Below are positions 6,578-9,177 of a stretch of 9,177 nucleotides of DNA, piece after piece. Position 1 is the first letter of the stretch. The number at the start of each line of letters is the position of its first letter. Under the pieces are notes generated by a model, which worked only from the letters and a program-made list of their open reading frames with translations, made no database searches and was not told where the DNA came from. A program made the position numbers and the translations under genes. The DNA comes from Limnohabitans sp. (lineage in GTDB: Bacteria; Pseudomonadota; Gammaproteobacteria; Burkholderiales; Burkholderiaceae_C): the NCBI GenBank assembly GCA_021731425.1, contig JAKFXJ010000392.1:1-9177 (forward strand). The letters are read 5' to 3'.

Positions 6578-7318
6578 ATGGCCCGACCCCGACGTGATGC
6601 CCCCAGCCCAGAATCCCTGCGATCCCCATTGCCGGTTTTGCGACCGGTTTCGTGCGATTCGGTGCAGGATCGCATTTATGCCGAACTGTCAGACGCCTTG
6701 ATTTGCGGTCGTCTGCAGGGTGGGCAAACCCTTCAAATTAGGGACTTGGCCGACGCGTTTCACACCAGTGTGATGCCCGTGCGCGAGGCTTTGCGCCGAT
6801 TGGTGGCCGAGGGCGCTCTGGAGTCAGCGACCCAGCGACCCGTTCGCGTGCCGCATCTGTCGGTTCAACGACTGGACGATATCCATCAGGCGCGGCTTCT
6901 GGTGGAAGGGCACGCGGCCGAGCTGGCCGCAGTGCGTGCGGATGAGCATTTGCTCTTGGCTCTTTCACAGGCCGATGCCGAGTTCTCTTTGGCGGTGCAA
7001 ATGGGCGATGTGGAGGCCGAATTGCAGGCCAATCGTCGGTTTCATTTCACGCTGTACGAGGCAGCTCAATCGCCCACCTTGCTGTCCATGATTCGCAGTT
7101 TGTGGCTGCAAAGCGGCCCTTATGTGCGGGTTGCCGTGGCCCATCACAGGCCCGAGCAGGGGGCACCTCGAACCTTGCACCACCATGGCTTGATGCAGGC
7201 GATGGCAGACCGTGATGCGCAGTCCGCACGCCGCGAACTGGAGGCGGACCTTGATTGGGCTTGGCGCCTGATGCAGGACAAGGTAGGCCCTCATGTCGAG
7301 GTTTCTGGCGTCGTGTGA
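6578..7318 (+). CDS. GntR-family transcriptional regulator, FCD (FadR-type) subfamily
   Basis: This 246-residue protein has an N-terminal winged helix (about 27-92): VQDRIYAELSDALICGRL, then IRDLADAFHTSVMPVREALRRL with the recognition helix near 63-74, and a wing ending at RPVRVP. An all-helical FCD ligand-binding domain follows at about 97-235. FCD domains usually hold a metal through Asp/Asn and three His. I can place N152 and H156 (NRRFH) and H202 in the HHHG run, but the last His position appears to be D224 (LEADL). The family senses small carboxylates and related metabolites, usually as a repressor. It is divergent from the TRAP operon, so it is likely to control that operon in response to the imported compound. 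There is no Shine-Dalgarno sequence before ATG 6578, and no other in-frame ATG precedes the DNA-binding domain. Confidence 0.92.
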   Translation: MARPRRDAPSPESLRSPLPVLRPVSCDSVQDRIYAELSDALICGRLQGGQTLQIRDLADAFHTSVMPVREALRRLVAEGALESATQRPVRVPHLSVQRLDDIHQARLLVEGHAAELAAVRADEHLLLALSQADAEFSLAVQMGDVEAELQANRRFHFTLYEAAQSPTLLSMIRSLWLQSGPYVRVAVAHHRPEQGAPRTLHHHGLMQAMADRDAQSARRELEADLDWAWRLMQDKVGPHVEVSGVV

Positions 7319-7325
7319 CACCAAG

Positions 7326-7355
7326 AAAAAAGCCCACCTTTTGGGTGGGCTTTTT
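7326..7355. terminator. Bidirectional intrinsic terminator
   Basis: The stem GCCCACC (7332-7338) pairs with GGTGGGC (7344-7350) around a TTTTG loop. An A run on the left and a T run on the right (7351-7355) flank the stem, so a U tract follows it on either strand. It starts eight bases after the GntR stop and also lies ten bases beyond the 3' end of the minus-strand tRNA, so it can end both transcripts. Confidence 0.9.
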
Positions 7356-7365
7356 GTCGATTTTT

Positions 7366-7441
7366 TGGCTCCTCAACCTGGGCTCGAACCAGGGACCTAC
7401 GGATTAACAGTCCGGCGCTCTACCGACTGAGCTATTGAGGA
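7366..7441 (-). tRNA. tRNA-Asn (anticodon GTT)
   Basis: This 76-base cloverleaf includes an encoded CCA (7368-7366). The acceptor stem is TCCTCAA with TTGAGGA. The D arm is GCTC-AGTCGGTA-GAGC. The anticodon loop CTGTTAA has GTT at 7408-7406. The T arm contains GGTTCGAGCC, and the discriminator is G. The sequence closely matches bacterial tRNA-Asn. Position 27 is C opposite T43, so the top pair of the anticodon stem does not form. The tRNA decodes AAC and AAU. Confidence 0.96.
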
Positions 7442-7451
7442 ACAGACTTAG

Positions 7452-7457
7452 ATTATA
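7452..7457 (-). promoter_or_regulatory. Likely -10 box of the tRNA-Asn gene
   Basis: The minus strand carries a perfect TATAAT ten bases before the mature tRNA 5' end, placing the start point about four bases upstream of the tRNA. The -35 region (around 7474-7481) is A-rich but does not match TTGACA well. Confidence 0.45.
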
Positions 7458-7490
7458 GAGCGATTTTTAGCCTGTTTTGAGAGGGGGCGC

Positions 7491-7507
7491 AGATTTTTTG
7501 AAAATCT
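7491..7507. repeat. Inverted repeat after the receptor gene
   Basis: AGATTTT and AAAATCT pair exactly around TTG. The flanks GGGGGCGC and GCAGCCCC could lengthen the stem with bulges. It lies 14 bases after the receptor stop on the minus strand and may mark the transcript end, but no T run follows on that strand, so I do not call it an intrinsic terminator. Confidence 0.35.
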
Positions 7508-7520
7508 TGCAGCCCCGCTT

Positions 7521-9177
7521 TCAGAAGCTGGTCTTGAGCGCCAATCGCAGGGTGCGCGGCGCTCCGGGGTAGAGGTAGTAATGGCCGTATTGCTTGGGAG
7601 ACTCACGCCAGTAACGGCGATCGGCCAAGTTGTCGATGGCCAGCGTCCATTGTGTGCGCATGCCCTGGATGCGCGTGTCGTAATGCGTGGCCAGATCGAG
7701 TGTGGTCCAAGCGGGCAGTGCGATGGCGCCATCTTCGGTCACCCAGCGCGTGCCTTCATGGTTCAGGCGCAGGCTGCTGCGCAGGCCAGGGATGGCGCTG
7801 TAACGGTATTGCGCCATGGCACGCAGGCTCATGCGAGGGACGTTCAAGGCGCGTTGGCCGTTCACGCTGGGGTCGATGTCGGCCTGTTGACGCTTGGCAT
7901 CGGTCCAGGTGGTGGCGATATCCCACTGCCATTGCGCTTGGGTGAGGCCTGCTGACAATTCCAGCCCCCGGTGGCGGGCTTGGCCGTCGATTTTTCGGGT
8001 GCAGGTGTTGGCCTCGTCGCAGGCGCCTTCATCGCCCGCCACAGGGCGGGTGATGTCAAACCAGCTCGCTTGCCAACGTGTGCGGGCCCATTGCCCTTTG
8101 ACGCCAACCTCCAACTGCTGGCTGCGCAGCGCGGGCAGGGCTTGTCCGGCGTTGGTGTAGCGGCTGCGGTTGGGCGCGATATCGGTTTCGATGCCTTCAC
8201 CGTAGCTGCCGTACACCAGGTAAGCGGGCGTGATTTGGTGCGTGAGGGCCAGCCAAGGTGTGTTGAAGCTGCGCTCGTCTTGCACCGCGCGGCTACCGTC
8301 GGTGCGCTCGCTGGCACGGTTCAGACGCGTGTGGCGCAGGCCCAGCCACAGAGCGGTTTGCGAAGTTAACTCTATGCGGTCGCGCAGGGCGATTTCTGTG
8401 CTGTATTCACTGCGCTGGGTGTTCAGCTCACCCGGTGTGGGCTGGGCCTCGGGGCTGTTGAAGGTGCCGTCGATGTTGCCCGTGCCCGCCCAGTTGTAGG
8501 CCTGCATGGCCGAGGGACGGTCCAGCAAGCGGCTGCGCATCAGGCTCAGGCCCAAGTGGTGGCGCAGACCAGCCAGCTGCACAGCGCCGCTCAGATCGGT
8601 TTGCAGCGCATCGCTGCTGCGGCGTTCCTTGTCGCTGCGGTAGTCGTACAGGTCAAAACCGCCGTCGCTGCAAAAGCGGTCCCAGAGTTCCTGGGCGCTG
8701 CAGCCATAGGCGTAACTCAAACGGTCGTCGGTGCGCAAGCGCTGAGCGCCATATTGTGTGGTCCACAACCAGCCGCCCTGCAGATTTTGTTTGAATCGAA
8801 TACTGCCCGTTTGGCCAGCAAACAGACCCGGCACCGACCAAGGCTGGCGGGTGAGGTTGTGTTGGCCGTCCACCGGACTGGGCAGGGTGTTGCCCAGCAA
8901 GCTGTAGGCATTCACCCCCATTTGCTGGCGTTCGCTGCGCTCGAACTCCCACTCCAGACGGCTGTCGGGCGTGATGCGCCAGTCCATGGCCAAGGCGAGC
9001 AGTTGGCGGTGGCCTTCGGTGTTTCGGATGTAAGGGTCCAGGTGTTCGTAGGCAGCGTTGAAGCGGTAGCCCAGCGCCTGGTCTTGTCCAAAACGGCCGC
9101 CCAGATCCAGTGCCATGCTGCTGCTTTGGCCGGGGCCGAAACTGGCGCTGACATCACGCACGGTGCTGTTTTGCGCC
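7521..9177 (-). CDS. TonB-dependent siderophore-type receptor, C-terminal barrel; N terminus beyond window edge
   Basis: About 551 residues are visible, ending in the aromatic TSF typical of outer-membrane barrels. The frame stays open to the right edge, and the apparent start at 9161 is an internal GTG codon, so the gene continues outside. Alternating polar and hydrophobic strands with aromatic girdles run throughout. Siderophore-receptor landmarks include YLVYGSYGEGI, the LRSQQLEVGVKGQW segment, and a C-terminal end of AIDNLADRRYW followed by YPGAPRTLRL. The signal peptide, TonB box and plug domain are missing because they lie outside the window; whole receptors usually have about 700 residues. 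It should import a ferric siderophore or similar ligand across the outer membrane using TonB energy. Two probable surface loops each carry a Cys pair (near 8702/8672 and 8021/8003). No iron regulator or siderophore gene is visible nearby. Confidence 0.9.
   Translation of the reverse strand, partial: AQNSTVRDVSASFGPGQSSSMALDLGGRFGQDQALGYRFNAAYEHLDPYIRNTEGHRQLLALAMDWRITPDSRLEWEFERSERQQMGVNAYSLLGNTLPSPVDGQHNLTRQPWSVPGLFAGQTGSIRFKQNLQGGWLWTTQYGAQRLRTDDRLSYAYGCSAQELWDRFCSDGGFDLYDYRSDKERRSSDALQTDLSGAVQLAGLRHHLGLSLMRSRLLDRPSAMQAYNWAGTGNIDGTFNSPEAQPTPGELNTQRSEYSTEIALRDRIELTSQTALWLGLRHTRLNRASERTDGSRAVQDERSFNTPWLALTHQITPAYLVYGSYGEGIETDIAPNRSRYTNAGQALPALRSQQLEVGVKGQWARTRWQASWFDITRPVAGDEGACDEANTCTRKIDGQARHRGLELSAGLTQAQWQWDIATTWTDAKRQQADIDPSVNGQRALNVPRMSLRAMAQYRYSAIPGLRSSLRLNHEGTRWVTEDGAIALPAWTTLDLATHYDTRIQGMRTQWTLAIDNLADRRYWRESPKQYGHYYLYPGAPRTLRLALKTSF

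Noticed and set aside
7366..7441. The tRNA-Asn gene as an integration site for a mobile element
   Set aside because: No integrase, no repeat of the tRNA 3' end and no change in base composition were seen on either side within the window.

Overview
The window looks like chromosomal DNA of a Burkholderiales betaproteobacterium, probably near Comamonadaceae. This rests on the high G+C, the gene families and the tRNA-Asn sequence; no rRNA or other taxonomic marker is present, so the placement is an inference. There are nine protein genes, one of them cut by each window edge, and one tRNA. No transposase, integrase, phage gene, CRISPR array or long repeat was seen, and no stretch longer than about 220 bases lacks a gene.

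Left part (1-2146). On the minus strand, a short-chain dehydrogenase gene (1477 to 710) is followed after 24 bases by an EamA/DMT-family membrane transporter gene that runs off the left edge. They probably form one operon. A plus-strand gene for a small coiled-coil plus helix-turn-helix protein (1694-2146) is divergent from them. The 216-base gap between holds a 21-bp palindrome with 10-bp arms.

Centre (2224-7318). This is the main unit. A minus-strand operon starts near 6523 and reads leftward: TRAP small permease (DctQ type), TRAP large permease (DctM type), TRAP periplasmic binding protein (DctP type), a cysteine-rich TIGR04076-like protein, and an aldo/keto reductase. Three of its four junctions are 4-base ATGA stop/start overlaps. 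The exception is the 54-base gap before the binding-protein gene, which has its own AAGGAG ribosome binding site. A GntR/FCD regulator gene diverges from the operon. The shared 70-base promoter region has a perfect 12-bp palindrome over the operon's likely -10 box and start point. The simplest reading is a ligand-controlled TRAP importer for an organic acid or related compound, co-translated with a reductase and a small cysteine-rich protein. The substrate cannot be read from the sequence.

Right part (7319-9177). The regulator gene ends at a bidirectional intrinsic terminator that also lies downstream of the convergent minus-strand tRNA-Asn(GTT) gene. Beyond it, the C-terminal barrel of a TonB-dependent siderophore-type receptor runs off the right edge.

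Most of the window is ordinary accessory metabolism and transport. The part most worth pursuing is the tight translational coupling of the TRAP binding protein, the TIGR04076-like protein and the aldo/keto reductase under a GntR regulator.
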